Below, piece after piece: positions 10,741 through 22,979 of a stretch of DNA of 64,000 nucleotides. The DNA comes from Diphasiastrum complanatum (lineage: Eukaryota > Streptophyta > Lycopodiopsida > Lycopodiales > Lycopodiaceae). The number at the start of each line of letters is the position of its first letter. The first letter of the stretch is position 1. The DNA is taken from positions 14,413,221 through 14,477,220 of the forward strand of contig CM055105.1 of assembly GCA_029204225.1 (NCBI GenBank), given 5' to 3'. Made by a program: the position numbers and the translations under genes. Below the pieces are notes generated by a model. It saw nothing but the letters and a program-made list of their open reading frames with translations. It was not told the DNA's origin and searched no databases.

Positions 10741-11209
10741 AAAAGATATGTATAATATATATTGTAATAGTCTCCACTTCAACATTTCCTATACTATGGA
10801 GTGTACTATGTAGCTTCTCGAGCTTTGACATGATGTGCCCCGCACACGTAGTTTTATTTTTCAAAAGATATGTATAATATATGCAATCAACATTTCCTAT
10901 ATTACGTAGTGTAGTATGTAGCTTCTCAAGCTTTGACATGATGTGCCCCACACATGCAACTATAATAGCTACAATGCGTGACATTATTTTACTTACTACA
11001 AGATGCCCCATCATACGAGAATACTAAGATCCATGATCGATCGACTTCACCAGGTGCTGTGGCGCTGGTCCATCCCCAACCTCGAGCGTGGAGTTGGAGT
11101 AGTAGTCCAACACAATGTCCTCAGTGATAGTAATTTTGTTGGTAATCACATGCCGAAGATTTCCGAAGGCCGTCACGTTGCCATCCTTGATATCGATTGA
11201 AATAGCCAT
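10741..11209 (-). pseudogene. Host-gene-like C-terminal fragment with repeated 3' UTR (left copy)
   Basis: A 61-codon frame (11209 down to 11024) ends in DIVLDYYSNSTLEVGDGP and then APQHLVKSIDHGS. It is clearly homologous to the C-terminus of the plus-strand frame at 49846-50124, and the homology continues past the stop codon into about 280 bp of downstream DNA. That downstream DNA contains two copies of a roughly 50 bp unit beginning TCAAAGCTTGAGAAGCTACA. I do not recognise the protein family; the end is rich in alternating hydrophobic residues as in beta strands. The start at 11209 may not be real, because the upstream frame closes with a TAA soon after and the N-terminal part differs from the right copy. 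It is probably the last exon or a truncated duplicate of a host gene. Confidence 0.5.
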
Positions 11210-12010
11210 GAGAGTGGTGGTTTCTTATCTTGAGCAAGTGATGATCAGAGCCCGTCCCAAGAAACAAGAAACAGAGGCACTCAAACTCTATTCTACTTCC
11301 ACAGCTTGATAAAAGCGCGTGCTTCACTGAGTCGTGACCGTTCAGTGCAGCACTGGACACTGAAACCTGTAATGAACAACAAAACGGGTTTATATACTTC
11401 ACCTTCAGATGGTTCAGAAGGAGCTTTCAGGCACGCAAGCCATGCTCCTATAAAATCGATTGCGTGAAATAACACAGGTGCGACTAAACTAGACTCCGTT
11501 TGGAATGATGAAAGATGACCCCGCAAGTTCACGATGTCTAGAAAATAACATTCAAACACGTCATCGAGGCTTGAACCTCGCACTCATGAAAAGTAGGTAT
11601 TTCAAAGCACCTCCACTTACGAACAATCACTACTCTGAACCTTGCACAAGAGTTTCTCTGCGACCAAAGCTCTCGTTCTCGTGTACAAGATTAAAGCTTT
11701 CCTCCGTACCACCACATCACCTCCACTCTTCATCCAATTACAGCACCTGACAGACTTGAGAGCATACGATGCTCCTCTTGGACTTGCTCCGGCACATGAA
11801 AACTGAATACAAGCAACTCAGAGAGAAAAGTAAGGTTGATGAAACAAAGAGCAACGAGATTAATCAAGTTAAGTTAAGCCACGACGGACAAACCTGAAAG
11901 CTTTCCAAGGTTGCATTCGTGAAACCAACCACAAGATGAAACTGCAATGTGGCGCACACACGGGAAGTACCGGCAATGGAATGGATCGAGCAGTTACTTA
12001 CGTGCCCAAC
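11210..12010. other. Intergenic sequence, no supported gene
   Basis: There are several ORFs of 60-100 residues on both strands but no recognisable domain. It could hold upstream exons or the 5' flank of the fragment at 10741-11209, but I see no convincing splice structure. It ends at the family B LTR boundary. Confidence 0.4.
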
Positions 12011-12928
12011 TGTTGCGCCGGCGCCTCAAAGGGCGCTAAGACTTGAGCGGTTTCCCCAACACGCGCTTAAGTCTAACATTCATCCATCATGCACTTACGT
12101 AAAAGCCAACTCAAAAACGTGACAAGCTTAACCATTCAGACTTAAGAAAACTGGAATCCCAACCAACCCGAAAGCCAACTCAGAATCCGTCTCCAAAAGG
12201 TAACCAAAGGCAAAGACAAGCCACACATGAAACCCAAGGCATAGTGGTCGCCAAACTGACCGATTGGCATAGCGGCAAGCCCCATGTCGATGACAGGGAC
12301 CCTTAGGCGCCAGCGACGCAAAAAGGTTGTAGTAAGGGTCCTTCCACTTGGACCAGTCCCGGAGGCGAAACCGAAATGGTAATCATCCCCAAGGATCAAC
12401 TTTATTAGATTTGGAAGAGGTTACATTCATACATAGAGGGACCGGTCTCGGGGCCACCAACACGTGTTGGGCATTGTGCCTGGCTCGTGCTGGTAGAGGG
12501 AGCTGAGACCTGGCGACTGGATTCCTGGCGCTGGTTGAGCTGCCCAAGTTTCTGTCTGCCGGACTTCCCCTATAGTTCTGCTGTGATTCGGCGCACCCCC
12601 TCTGTTCTGAAACATAGTGCTTTCTGATAAAGCACGCTTTTTGGGACTTAGTTTTTATTTTGCTGATTAAGCCTGGCAAGCCTGGCAGAATCAGTTTGGC
12701 TCCCGGACATGGGTCCCGGGAGCCGTCCCGGCGGCAGAATCAACTTGCTTCCTGACTAGGCCATGACTCGAGCTCCAGAGCTAGCTCATGACTCGTGACT
12801 ACTTGATTGGCTCACCACATGTCGAAGGCTCAGTCCTTGACGATCTAACAGTCTCTGGGACCTTAGGGAGCGTCACCCCTTAGAGTCTTACAGGGCGCGC
12901 TGGGTGCACCTGAGTCGGCTTTACAACA
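12011..12928 (-). repeat. Family B (gypsy) LTR, complete, 3' LTR of pol remnant
   Basis: At 918 bp it is bounded by TG and CA: read on the minus strand it begins TGTTGTAAAGCCGACTC at 12928 and ends GCGCAACA at 12011. It is the same length to within a few bases as 15793-16711 and 48922-49835. A purine tract (12929-12943, read as AACGAGGGGAGGA) precedes it on the minus strand, marking it as a 3' LTR. Confidence 0.85.
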
Positions 12929-12943
12929 TCCTCCCCTCGTTTG
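12929..12943 (-). other. Polypurine tract of family B pol element
   Basis: Read on the minus strand this is AACGAGGGGAGGA, directly before the LTR. The same tract precedes the LTRs that start at 20125 (plus) and 40048 (minus). It is the expected primer site for plus-strand DNA synthesis. Confidence 0.75.
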
Positions 12944-12998
12944 AAAAAGCTGATGTCCTCATCAGGGGCAAACTAGACCTAGGACGTATGGCACGGGC

Positions 12999-15745
12999 TT
13001 AATTCACCGGCCTTAACAACTTTGAATTAAGAAATACGTTGGCAGAAGCACAGGAAAAGTGTAGATAAAGTTCACTGACGTAAAACCTGTGTAAAGCTGC
13101 AAGTGATTTATTGACAAACTTAAGAAAGATACCTGGAAGTTCTTTGAACTTTAGAATGGCCATGAATGTTAATGTAGGATGCATGCCGCCAGGTAGTGCT
13201 TTGTGTGCCGATCTAGGAAAACGGCTATTGCGTTGGTTCTTCTGCAGATCATCTGCTAGTACTTCAGGGGCTCCCTCCTTAAGTTTGTCTTTGTACTCCC
13301 AAGAAGCCTCAATAAGTGGAGCCCGTAGCCACTTCAATAGATATTCACGTTGCATGCCAGTTCGCTTTCTATGTGTCAATATTTGTTCTGGTACAAGCTG
13401 TCTCTTCGTATCATCAAGTGTCGTCGGTGGGTGACGGAGTTCGTGTTGCCGATCAAATCGCTCATCTGGTTTGTACCATTTGAGTAATGAGATATGAAAC
13501 ACATTGTGTATATCCAAGCTGGATGGTAGCGCTAATCGGTAAGCCACTGGGTTGATCTTCTTGGTGACATAATATGGTCCCGCATAAGGTCGAGCGAACT
13601 TATGAGAAAAACCTTTTGGTAATGTAATGTCCTTTGTGTTCAGCCATACTTGATCACCTTCCTCAAATTCCAGTTCTCGTCGATGTGGGTTTACGTCAGC
13701 TGCCATACTCCTTTGTAACTGCTCTAAAAATGACTTCACCTATGTCAGCTTTGTGTGCCACTCATTGATGAATTCCTCCACAGTGGGTACTGGTGTTTCC
13801 TGCACGCCTGTAAGAAAAGAGCTTGGAATAATCGGTAGCCGACCATTGCTTATCTCGAAGGGTGCCCTTCCAGTAGATCTGTTCACTTGGTTGTTATGTG
13901 CAAACTCGAGAATATCCAAGTAGTTGACCCAATCGGATTGGTCCCAAGCGACATAATTTCGTAAATATTGTTCAATCTGTCGATTGACTCATTCCGTTTG
14001 GCCATCTATCTGAGGGTGATATGCAGTGCTGAAATTTAGTCCAGTTCCCACGAGGCGAAATAGACAAGTCCAAAACTTTCCGACGAACTTGGTGTCTTGG
14101 TCAGAAATAATCGTTCTAGGCAAGCCGTGGTATTTGAAGACACATTTGAAAAATAACCTTGCCACTTCTTCAGCTGTCACTGAACTTTTAGTTGGTACTA
14201 GATGAACTTGCTTTGAAAAGCGGTCAACCACCACATAAATTGAGTCGAAGCCTTGGCACCGTGGTAGTTGAACAATAAAATTCATGCTCACCGAATCCCA
14301 TGGGTATGCTGGTACCGGTATTGGTTGGAGTAGTCCTGCTGGAGCTAGCGGTTCCACCTTCACTTGTTGACATGTCGGGCATGTTTGCACATAGGATTCA
14401 ACGTCTGCCCACATACCTGGCCAATAGAAGCCTCTTTTGAGAAGTTCATACATGTGATTCACCCTTGGATGTCCGGTAGCTAGTACGTTATGATGTTCTC
14501 GCAAGACTTTCTTCCTCAGGTTGATGTTGTCTGGGACATATACTCTGCGTTGTTTATAAACAACCATTTGATCTTTCCAAGTGAAATGTTTATTAGGCTT
14601 TCCCAGCTGGAATTCGATCATTAAGTCCTTCGCCAACGCAACTGCACCATAATTCTCCCTGATTTCTTGGAGTAGGCTAGTCACCTAAGTTGTCACTGTT
14701 GCCATCAAATGTTCCTGTCTACTTAGTGCGTCCGCCACCACATTGTTCTTTCCCGCCGTGTGTACAATGTCTGTATTGAATTTTGAGAGAAAGTTTTGCC
14801 ATCGCATTTGCTTTGGCGTGAGCATACCTTGGGATGAGAAGTACTTGAGTGATACATTATCAGTGAACGCCTTAAAGGGTTTTCCTGCCACATAATGTCT
14901 CCAATGCTCCACTGCTTGAACTACTGCGACCATTTCTTTTTCATGAGTTGGCCATCTTCGCTCTACATCACTCAATTTCTTTGAAAAATATGCAACAGGT
15001 TTTTCCGTCTTGCATCAGCACGGCACCAATAGCAAAGTTCGACGCGTCTGTATGTATTTCAAAAGGTTTGCTAAAGTCCGGTAAGGCAAGGATGAGTTCT
15101 TGAGTGATCTGCCGTTTTAGTTCTTGGAACGTTGCTTCACATTCCGGTGTCCATGTCATCTTCAGATGAGTCTTGGTCTGCTCCAACAGTGGTGCCACAA
15201 TTTTGCTAAATGCCTCAATGAATCTCCTGTAAAAGTTACATAAGCCCACAAAGGATTTGATGCCATGAACAGTTTTAGGAGCCAGCCAATCCAAGATAGT
15301 CTTGATCTTCTTAGGATCCATCCGAATTCGTCCGTAGCCTATAACATGTCCAAGGAAATCAACTTCCTCTACCACAAATTCACATTTTTGTCTTTTTGCG
15401 AACAAGCTGTTCTTCCTCAGTCGTTGGAGGACAGTCCTTAAATGTTTAATGTGATCTTTGAGGCTACAACTAAACACCAAGATGTCATCGATGTACACAA
15501 TGACAAAATCATCTAAGCAGTCTTGAAAAATGTTGTTCATCAACGTGCAAAAAGTGGCTGGTGCGTTTGTTAGACCGAACGACATCACCCTGAATTCGTG
15601 GCTCCCATACCGTGTTCGAAAAGCCGTTTTGTGCTCATCGGCTTTAGCTATTCGAATTTGGTGATATCCAGATCTAAGATCTATTCGGCTAAAATATCTG
15701 GCATGTTTGAGCTGGTCGAACAGGTCATCAATTCTAGGCATGGGA
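12999..15745 (-). pseudogene. Ty3/gypsy chromovirus pol remnant: RT, RNase H, integrase, chromodomain
   Basis: Read on the minus strand the domains come in Ty3/gypsy order. Reverse transcriptase (15741-14968) has YIDD at 15484-15495. RNase H (14975-14685) ends with VADALSR. Integrase has a HHCC zinc finger (about 14530-14350) and a DDE core. A chromodomain (about 13400-13250, YLLKWLRAPLIEASWEYKD) marks a chromovirus. Everything upstream of MPRIDDLF, including gag, protease and the RT N-terminus, is missing; the break at about 15745 abuts a short LTR scrap. Breaks include a 1-base frameshift between RT and RNase H near 15003, stops at 14685-14687 (CAG to TAG), 13986-13988 (CGA to TGA) and about 13740 (GAG to TAG). 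The first integrase catalytic Asp reads Asn (SMNFI). It is non-functional. Confidence 0.9.
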
Positions 15746-15748
15746 TCT

Positions 15749-15792
15749 GGTTGAGCTGCCCAAGTTTCTGTCTACCGGACTCCCCCTATAGT
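15749..15792 (-). repeat. Family B LTR scrap
   Basis: These 44 bases match an internal part of the minus-strand LTR (compare 12532-12575). They lie between the broken pol remnant and the next LTR, so the pol remnant was joined to LTR sequence by deletion or recombination before or during arrival of the plus-strand element. Confidence 0.65.
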
Positions 15793-16711
15793 TGTTATAA
15801 AGCTGACTCGGGTGCACCCAGCGTGCCCTGTAAGACTCAAAGGGGTGACACTCTCTAAGGTCCCAGAGCAAGTTAGAACGTTAAGGACTAAGCCTCCGAC
15901 CTGTGGTGAGCCAGTCAAGTAGTCACAAGTCATGAGCTAGCTCTAGAGCTCAAGTCATGGCCTAGTCAGGAAAGCAAGTTGATTCGGCCGCGGGGACGGC
16001 TCCTGGGACCCGTGTCCGGGAGCCAGACTGATTCTGCCAGGCTTGCCAGGCTTAATCAGCAAAATAAAAACTAAGTCCTAAAAAGCGTGCTTTACCAGAA
16101 AGCACTATGTTTCAAACTAGAGGGGGCACGTCAAATCACAACAGAACTATAGGGGGAGTCCGGCAGACAGAAACTTGGGCAGCTCAACCAGCGCCAGGAA
16201 TCCAGTCGCCAGGTCTCAGCTCCCTCTACCAGCACGAGCCAGACACAATGCCCAACACGTGTTGGTGGCCCCGAGACCGGTCAGTGTATGTATGAATGTA
16301 ACCTCTTCCAAATCTAATAAAGTTGATCCTTGGGGATGATTACCATTTCGATTTCGCCTCTGGGACTGGTCCAAGTGGAAGGACCCTTACTACAACCTTT
16401 TTGCGTCACTGGCGCCTAAGGGTCCCTGTCATCGACATGGGGCTTGCCGCTATGCCAATTGGTCAGTTTGGCGACCACTATGCCTTGGGTTTCATGTGTG
16501 GCTTGTCTTTGCCTTTGGTTACCTTTTGGGGACGGATTCTAAGTTGGCTTTCGGGTTGGTTGGGATTCCAGTTTTCTTAAGTCTGAATGGTTAAGCTTGT
16601 TACATTTCTGAGTTGGCTTTTACGTAAGTGCATGATGGATGAATGTTAGACTTAAGCACGTGTTGGGAAAACCGCTCAAGTCCCAACGCCCTTTGAGGCG
16701 CCGACGCAACA
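15793..16711 (+). repeat. Family B LTR, complete, 5' LTR of gag element
   Basis: At 919 bp it runs from TGTTATAAAGCTGACTC to GACGCAACA. It contains a strong hairpin at 16087-16105 (GTGCTTT, loop ACCAG, AAAGCAC) and AATAAA at 16316-16321. The hairpin uses the same GTGCT/AGCAC stem as the leader array. Confidence 0.85.
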
Positions 16712-17543
16712 TGTGGTATTAGAGCCGACTAGCCGGTCAGCTACGCAAGTCTCACAGGGATGGCCACGTTTTGGGATTTGTCAAAACAACCGTTGCGCAA
16801 GGTGCTGCCCACAGTGTAAGCACGGGTGCGCCCACGGTCAGGGTGGTCGGCAGAACGGGGGACTTGATGAGTCAAAGTGCGGCCCTCGAGGTGTAAGCAC
16901 GGTCAGTTTCCGAGGTTCGGGCCTGGCGCCGTCTGCACGTAGGACAGATGAGGCAATGTGCTGCCATTAGGTTGGTGAAAGCACGGTCCGTGCCTTGTGG
17001 GGTGCGGGGTGATATATTCGAACTGTACGGGTTAACCATTGATACAGAGATGCTGCTCGAATTCGGGTGTAAAGCACGGGTGGTTAGTTGCCGGTGCGGG
17101 ATAGCTGCCGATCGTTTAGCTATAAGGGCTATCGACCAGAAAGTGGTGGGGCGTGACTTAGGCAATGTGCTGCTTAATGGTGAAAGCATGGATGGTTGGA
17201 TGGATGTTTTCCCGTGGGCTAATTCTGTGATAGATTTGTGTGGGCGCGGCTAGGCAAAGGTCCTACGTCCGGTCTCAGGGGGGTTTGTGGCTTGAGAGGG
17301 ATCCTCTGTGTTTGCTTGGTTGGTATGTTCCGTTTGTTGTGTGCTTGCTTGGACACAAATGACCTGGTTCCTACTTGGCTCTCAGGTGATGTGGGCGTGC
17401 TAAGTTTGAGGAGGTGATATTTTCATTGAAGCTGATTTAATAAAGAAGAAAAGAGAGCTGTGCGGCCCGGCCGACAGAAGGGAGAGTTTCAAATATAAAA
17501 AGGATTGAGGCGATAATCTGTTGGAAGTACACCTCTGACTATA
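16712..17543 (+). other. Untranslated leader of gag element with hairpin array
   Basis: The first roughly 500 bp are closely similar to the family A leader (hairpin 1 at 16802-16823, last hairpin near 17166-17188 with one stem mismatch). The rest (17250-17543) is specific to the gag elements and recurs at 48090-48360 on the minus strand. Confidence 0.75.
16714..16726 (+). other. Primer-binding site of plus-strand gag element
   Basis: TGGTATTAGAGCC is one mismatch from the initiator-Met tRNA PBS and starts two bases after the LTR end. Confidence 0.8.
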
Positions 17544-19757
17544 ATGGAGGACCATCATGAAGAGTTACGAGCATTGACGGACGGAGAAGAGCTGGCTCGA
17601 GAATACAGCTCTCGCATGCATCGAGATGGCACCAGGTCCAAGTCGAGAAAGAAAAACCGTATGCACTCCACAGTGGCACCTCTCCAAGAAGAGATGGGTG
17701 GCCCTTCTGAACCTACACCAAGAGATGAACCCTTGCCAGAGGCGCAACAGGACCTCTTTGAAGTGAAGATGCGGCAATACTTATCAAGCGCAATGACGGC
17801 TATGCTTAGCAAGGTGAAGAAGGATAGAGAAACAAAAAGGAAAGAATGGCAAACATCCTTGCGAACCATGAACCTTACTCAATTTAACCTTGCTAGAGAA
17901 ATGAGAGACAGACTAACACAGCTTGAAGGCAGGTTTGAAGAGTTGGAAGCAACTAGGGGGAATGTAGTGGCGCCTCCTCCACAGATACCAAGAGAACCAC
18001 GAGCGCAAAACACGCAAGGCCCAAGGAAGACTGCCAAAGTGAAAGCACCACCTACTTTCAAAGGAGAGCGTGACATTCGAGTTGTGGAAGATTGGTTGTT
18101 TTACATGGACCATTACTTTCGTCTGATGAACACTCCTAAGGAAGAAAGAACTGACTTGGCATTAGCATATTTTGAGGGCTACACTACAAACTGGTACCGG
18201 AAGGCAGGAATGCATTTTCAGACATGGGACGCATTCAAAGCCGCGTTACGAGAGGAGTTCATACCGAAGGATTCACACATGAGATTAAGGACAGAATTAT
18301 CGGGGCTCAAACAGAAAGGGTCATTGCGAGAGTACCTCAATAAATTCAGACAGAGTGTATGGGTTATTGAAGATATGTCCGAGGCAGACAAAACTCATTA
18401 CCTATTGTCTGGAATGCAATCTTGGACCCGGCGTGCGATAGACAGCTACATGGCCCATGATTTCAATTCAACTATTTGAGCGGCTGAAATGGTTTGTGAT
18501 TATGAGAGCACATTGGCACCAGCTGCTCCCACAACCTCAACAAGAGTATTTAGTGGATCCAGACCGAGTCCGAGCTTCTTTTCAAGGGGGGACTCAGCTC
18601 CAAATGGCAACCAAGCCTCGAGTAGCGTGAACGAATTCCCCACAAAAACAGGGTATGGCAATCAAGACAACAATGGAGGGAACATGTTCCAGAGAAGAAA
18701 CAATGTTGGACCTTCAGCTAGTCACAGCAACAGCTCACCAACGGTGGGCAGTTCCATGCGTAGCTTCAACTATCATCAGCAAGGTCACTCTTGGAGGTCA
18801 TGCCCCAAACCATTGAATAAGCAAATCATGGCTGCCATTGAAGGATTTGATAGGATGGAGAGAGAGGCATTTGATTAAGAAGATGGTGAACAGGATGACG
18901 AAGAGGACCCAGAAACGGATTTGACGGAGTCTGACCTGAATGCCTTACAACAGATAGGGGCACTTGCGGCGTATCGTGAACATCTTATGGCGACTCCTGT
19001 GAGATAATCCAAGTTATTATACCTGAAAGGCTGTATTCAAGGCAGGATCATTTACTTCATGGTAGATCTGGGGGCGTCACATAACTACTTGTTAGAAAAA
19101 CTGACAAGGGAATTGGACATCCAATGTGAAGAAAATGTGACTCCTATTTGTGTGGAGACCGCTAAAGGTACAATGACCACTTGTAGATTGGCAACCAACT
19201 TACCAATCTCTTTGGGAGCCTGGAAGAATCGACTAACGTTCACAATCTTGAAGATGGAAGCCTTCGACGCTATTTTGGGATTAAGCTGGTTTAACGAACA
19301 TGTGGTGGCCTTCTTGGCAAAAGGGGTTAACCTTGTCTTATTATATAATGTCAGGAGACCTTGTGTCGTCAGAGCTGTGCCAGGGGACCAACTAGAAAAG
19401 AACGACACAAATGAACCTTAGCCAACCATTCCTCCCAATCTCATTCACCTCTTTAACGAAGGACAGCCAACAGTGACAGACTAGCTGACACGGGAACAAA
19501 TGGAGCCAACATTGCCTATAGTCTCTACATCAAAGGTGAATTCAAGTGCCGTTGCAGAGCTCAAGGAGCTCACCTTGTGTGACCAAGCGAAAGCTCACTT
19601 CTTTAACGAAGGACATCCAACAGTGACAAACCAGCTGACGCGAGGTCAAATGGAGCCAACATTGCCTGCAGTTTCTACATCAGAGGTGAATCTAAGTGCC
19701 GATGCAGAGCTCAAGGAGCACAACCTGGACGACCAAACGAAATATTTAGAGTCCTAG
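17544..19757 (+). pseudogene. Gag-protease ORF of a gag-only gypsy element (plus copy)
   Basis: Translation starts at the ATG at 17544 (MEDHHEELRALTDGEE), the first ATG after the leader and the same as in the minus copy. Order: charged N-terminus; retrotransposon Gag core (about residues 165-310, with VEDWLFYMDHYFRLM); a zinc-knuckle region at about 18760-18800; an aspartic-protease-like segment at 19059-19421; and a tail of acidic repeats. The zinc knuckle has lost its first two cysteines (SFNY where the other copy has CFNC). The protease reads D-L-G at 19065-19073 instead of D-S/T-G. In-frame stops lie at 18477-18479 (CGA to TGA), 18876-18878 (CAA to TAA), about 19004, about 19419 and about 19482. 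There is no RT, RNase H or integrase before the 3' LTR. It resembles terminal-repeat elements with Gag (TR-GAG). Confidence 0.85.
19400..19757 (+). repeat. Tandem repeat in the tail of the gag-protease ORF
   Basis: Units of about 120-170 bp repeat with the words FNEG(H/Q)PTVT, MEPTLP(I/A)VST and NSSAD-ELKE. The minus copy (45869-46200) has the same arrangement and is open through it. The repeat is acidic and hydrophilic, like a spacer. I know of no function for it. Confidence 0.65.
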
Positions 19758-20124
19758 GGGACTCATCCAGACGTGCAACGAAAACGACATATCTGAGGCT
19801 TAAGGGAGCCGTAAGTACCTTTTTCTTTCATGTTAATAAAGTAAGCCGCATTTCTCATCGAGGAGTGAACTTCAGTCTAATGTCTAAGTGCAGCAGCTTC
19901 ACACAGGTTTTACGTAAGTGAACTAGATCCACACTTTTCCTGTGCTGGGTGCAAAACACAATATCATTACTTCTCTTTACAGTTGGTTTCCTTTGGCCGG
20001 TGAATCATGCCCGTGCCCTTGTATATGTGACTAAAGTCTGGCCGGTGAATTAAGCCCATGCCATGAGTCATAGGTTCTAGTTTGGCCCTGATGAGGACAT
20101 CAGCTTTCTCAAACGAGGGGAGGA
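19758..20124 (+). other. 3' untranslated region and polypurine tract of gag element
   Basis: No coding sequence is visible. The last bases (20111-20124, AAACGAGGGGAGGA) form the polypurine tract next to the 3' LTR. The region is homologous to 45524-45868 on the minus strand. Confidence 0.7.
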
Positions 20125-20729
20125 TGTTGTAAAGCTGACTCGGGTGCACCCACCGTGCCCAGTAAGACTCAAAGGGGTGACACTCTCTAAGGTCCCAGAG
20201 CAAGTTAGAACGTCAAGGACTGAGCCTCCGACCTGTGGTGAGCCAGTCAAGTAGTCACAAGTCATGAGCTAGCTCTGGAGCTTGAGTCATGGCCTAGTCA
20301 GAAAAGCAAGTTGATTCGGCCGCCAAGACGGCTCCCGGGACCCATGTCCGGGAGCCAGACTGATTCTGCCAGGCTTGCCAGGCTTAATCAGCAAAATAAA
20401 AACTAAGTCCCAAAAAGCGTGCTTTACCAGAAAGCACTATGTTTCAGAACATAGGGGGTGCGCCAAATCACAGCAGAACTATAGTGGGAGTCCGGCAGAC
20501 AGAAACTTGGGCAACTCAACCAGCGCCAGAAATCCAGTCGCCAGGTCTCAGCTCTCTCTACCAACACGAGCTAGGCACAATGCCCAGCACGTGTTGGTGG
20601 CCCCGAGACCGGTCAGTCTATGTATGAATGTAACCTCTTCCAAATCTAATAAAGTTGATCCTTGGGAATGATTACCATTTCGGTTTCGCCTCCGGGACTG
20701 GTCCAAGTGGAAGGACCCTTACTACAACC
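20125..20729 (+). repeat. Family B LTR, 3' LTR truncated
   Basis: It starts TGTTGTAAAGCTGACTC after the polypurine tract and matches the 5' LTR up to CTTACTACAACC, then stops after 605 of about 919 bp. The missing end prevents a check of the target-site duplication. Confidence 0.85.
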
Positions 20730-21077
20730 CCTTACAAAGGCCCTTTAGTTTTGCAAAACACACCCCTTGCATCTTTTCTTATTTTGCACAGATATATACT
20801 ATATTCTTGACAATGTAATTTGCACAATGTAGTCGGGTTTTTTGAAAAAACATAGGATGCACGCAAACATGAAGTATGCGAATTGGCCAAACTTCATACA
20901 TTCACTCAATTCGCAAAAGTTGCAAAGTTCATATGTCATGGAACTTACATTTTGAGCAAAGTTGCATAAGTTGCCAAGTTAGCAAAAGTTGCATAATTAG
21001 TTTATGTTATAAATAACAAATATATAGCATTTTGGCGATTTGAATCCTATCCACAAAATCAGTAGAGGAGCTGCAAA
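20730..21077. other. AT-rich spacer with short word repeats
   Basis: No ORF or domain is visible. Variants of GCAAAAGTTGCAAAGTT and GCATAAGTTGCC occur several times at 20910-21000. It may be a scrap of host DNA between elements. Confidence 0.4.
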
Positions 21078-22237
21078 GCAGCGCCCCTACTGATCCAGGC
21101 GCCAACGGTGCCGACGTCGCTCCCGGCGCCACTGTGACCAGAATCCAGCCGACGCCAAGTTCCTATGGCTGAAAATCTTTGATCGGTTCTAGCGGAGTCC
21201 AGAGAGCTCAGATCGATGTGCAATCACCTCACACGATCTAGGCATGATTAAAGGAAGCCTGGGGATCAGTAAAATCTAAAGATAGAAAATGACTTCTAGA
21301 GAGAGAAAAATGTGCTTTACCAGCTTGGGTAGAGTGCTTGGTATGAGGGGGGGTGCCGAATCACACCAATACTATAGGGGAGTGTGAGTTGCGACTCAGG
21401 CCGAGCTCCAACCAAGTCTCAGCCTCCCTTGCTGGAATGTTGTCATGGCTCTCGCCTTGGCATGCTAGCGCCCCGGAGACTAGGGTCGGTCACACACTTG
21501 AAATGTAGCCTTCTCAGATTTATCAATAAAGTGGGATTTTTCTCAAATTGACTCTGATTACCTTCTGGGTTTCAGTGTTCGGTAAAAGCGCCAGTTGTAA
21601 GGCCGCTTCCAAATTTTTAAGTTGGCACATAGCTGAGGGTCGTATCCCGGGACGCCAGCGGTATGCCGTCGGGACCATTCGGTCCGTGGCGACAGCGGTA
21701 TGCTATCGGGACCATTTGGTCCAGGAACTGGTTGTTTCCATATCTGTCGTGGCTTGTGGTTCTCAGTGTTCCTTGCATGAACGTGAATGGGTTAAGCTCT
21801 TGGGGAACGGGCTCTAACCTGTCGACTGAGTTGGATGGCTTGCTTGGGTGGAAGTTACCTGTTTATGGCTGTCCAGTCTGGCGTGGTGCCAGGTTGTCTT
21901 CCAGCGCTCATGACGAAGCTTTCCATTGGTTAAGTCTGATGTAAGTCAGACTTCTTTCTTGGAATGGATTTTACTCGTTTGTAACGAAGCTTCGAGTTGG
22001 TTAAGTTTGATGTATGTCGGGCGGCTTGCTTGGAGGGAAGTCACCCACATCGGGACCCCCGATCTGGCATGGCGCGAGGTTGGATCTCAATGTTGGTTTT
22101 CGGAACTGCAAGCTGGTTAAGTCTGATCGTTGTTGGTGAGTTGGCTGCTTGTATGTCAAGTGGGTTTGGATGGCAAGAGTTGAAGGCTGGGAAGCTAAGT
22201 CGTGGTTCCCGGCTTCCTTTGGGATGCCTGCGCTACA
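21078..22237 (+). repeat. Family A LTR, near complete (5' end lost)
   Basis: It joins the family A LTR inside the GGCGCC-rich tract and continues to GCGCTACA at 22237. The usual TGTTGTAAAG start is absent. A second partial LTR follows without any PBS. Confidence 0.8.
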
Positions 22238-22979
22238 GTCACACACTTGAAATGTAACCTTCTCATATTTATCAAAAAAGTGGGATTTTTTCTCAAACTG
22301 ACTCTGATTACCTTATGGGTTTCAATGTTCGGTAAAAGCGCTAGTTGTAAGGCTACTTTCAAAATTATTAAATCGGCACATAGCTGAGGGTCGTATCCCG
22401 GGACGCCAGCGGTATGCCGTCAGGACCATTCGGTCTGTGGCGCCAGCGGTATGCTGTCGGGACCATTTGGTCCAGGAACTGGTTGTTTCCATATCGGTCG
22501 TGGCTTGTGGTTCTGAGTGTTTCTTGCATGAACGTGAATGGGTTAAGCTCTTGGGGAACGGGCTCTAACCTATCGGTTGAGTTGGATGGCTTGCTTGGGT
22601 GGATGTTACCTGTTTATGGCTGTGCAGTCTGGCGTGGTGCAAGGTTGGCTTCCAGCGCTCGTGACGAAGCTTTCAGTTGGTTAAGTCTGATGTAAGTCAG
22701 ACCGCTTGCTTGGAATGTATGTTACTCGTTTGTAACGAAGCTTCGAGTTGGTTAAGTTTGATGTATGTCGGGCGCCTTGCTTGGAGGGAAGTCACCCACA
22801 TCGGGACCCCCGATCTGGCGCCAGGTTGGATCTCAATGTTGGTTTTTAGGAACTTTAAGTTGGTTAAGTCTGATCGTTGTTGGCGAGTTGGCTGCTTGTA
22901 TGTCAAATGGGTTTGGATGGCAAGAGTTGAAGGCTGGGAAGCTAAGTCGTGGTTTCCGGCTCCCTTTCGGACACCCCTC
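22238..22979 (+). repeat. Family A LTR, 3' two-thirds
   Basis: It starts at GTCACACACTTGAAATG, a point inside the LTR, and ends about 16 bp short of the normal end at CCCTTTCGG, where reversed leader sequence begins. It has a small deletion at about 22818 relative to other copies. Confidence 0.8.

Noticed and set aside
11003-11583. Overlapping ORFs on both strands around the left host-like fragment
   Set aside because: Only the minus-strand frame ending at 11024 has a homologue in the window. The others have no support.
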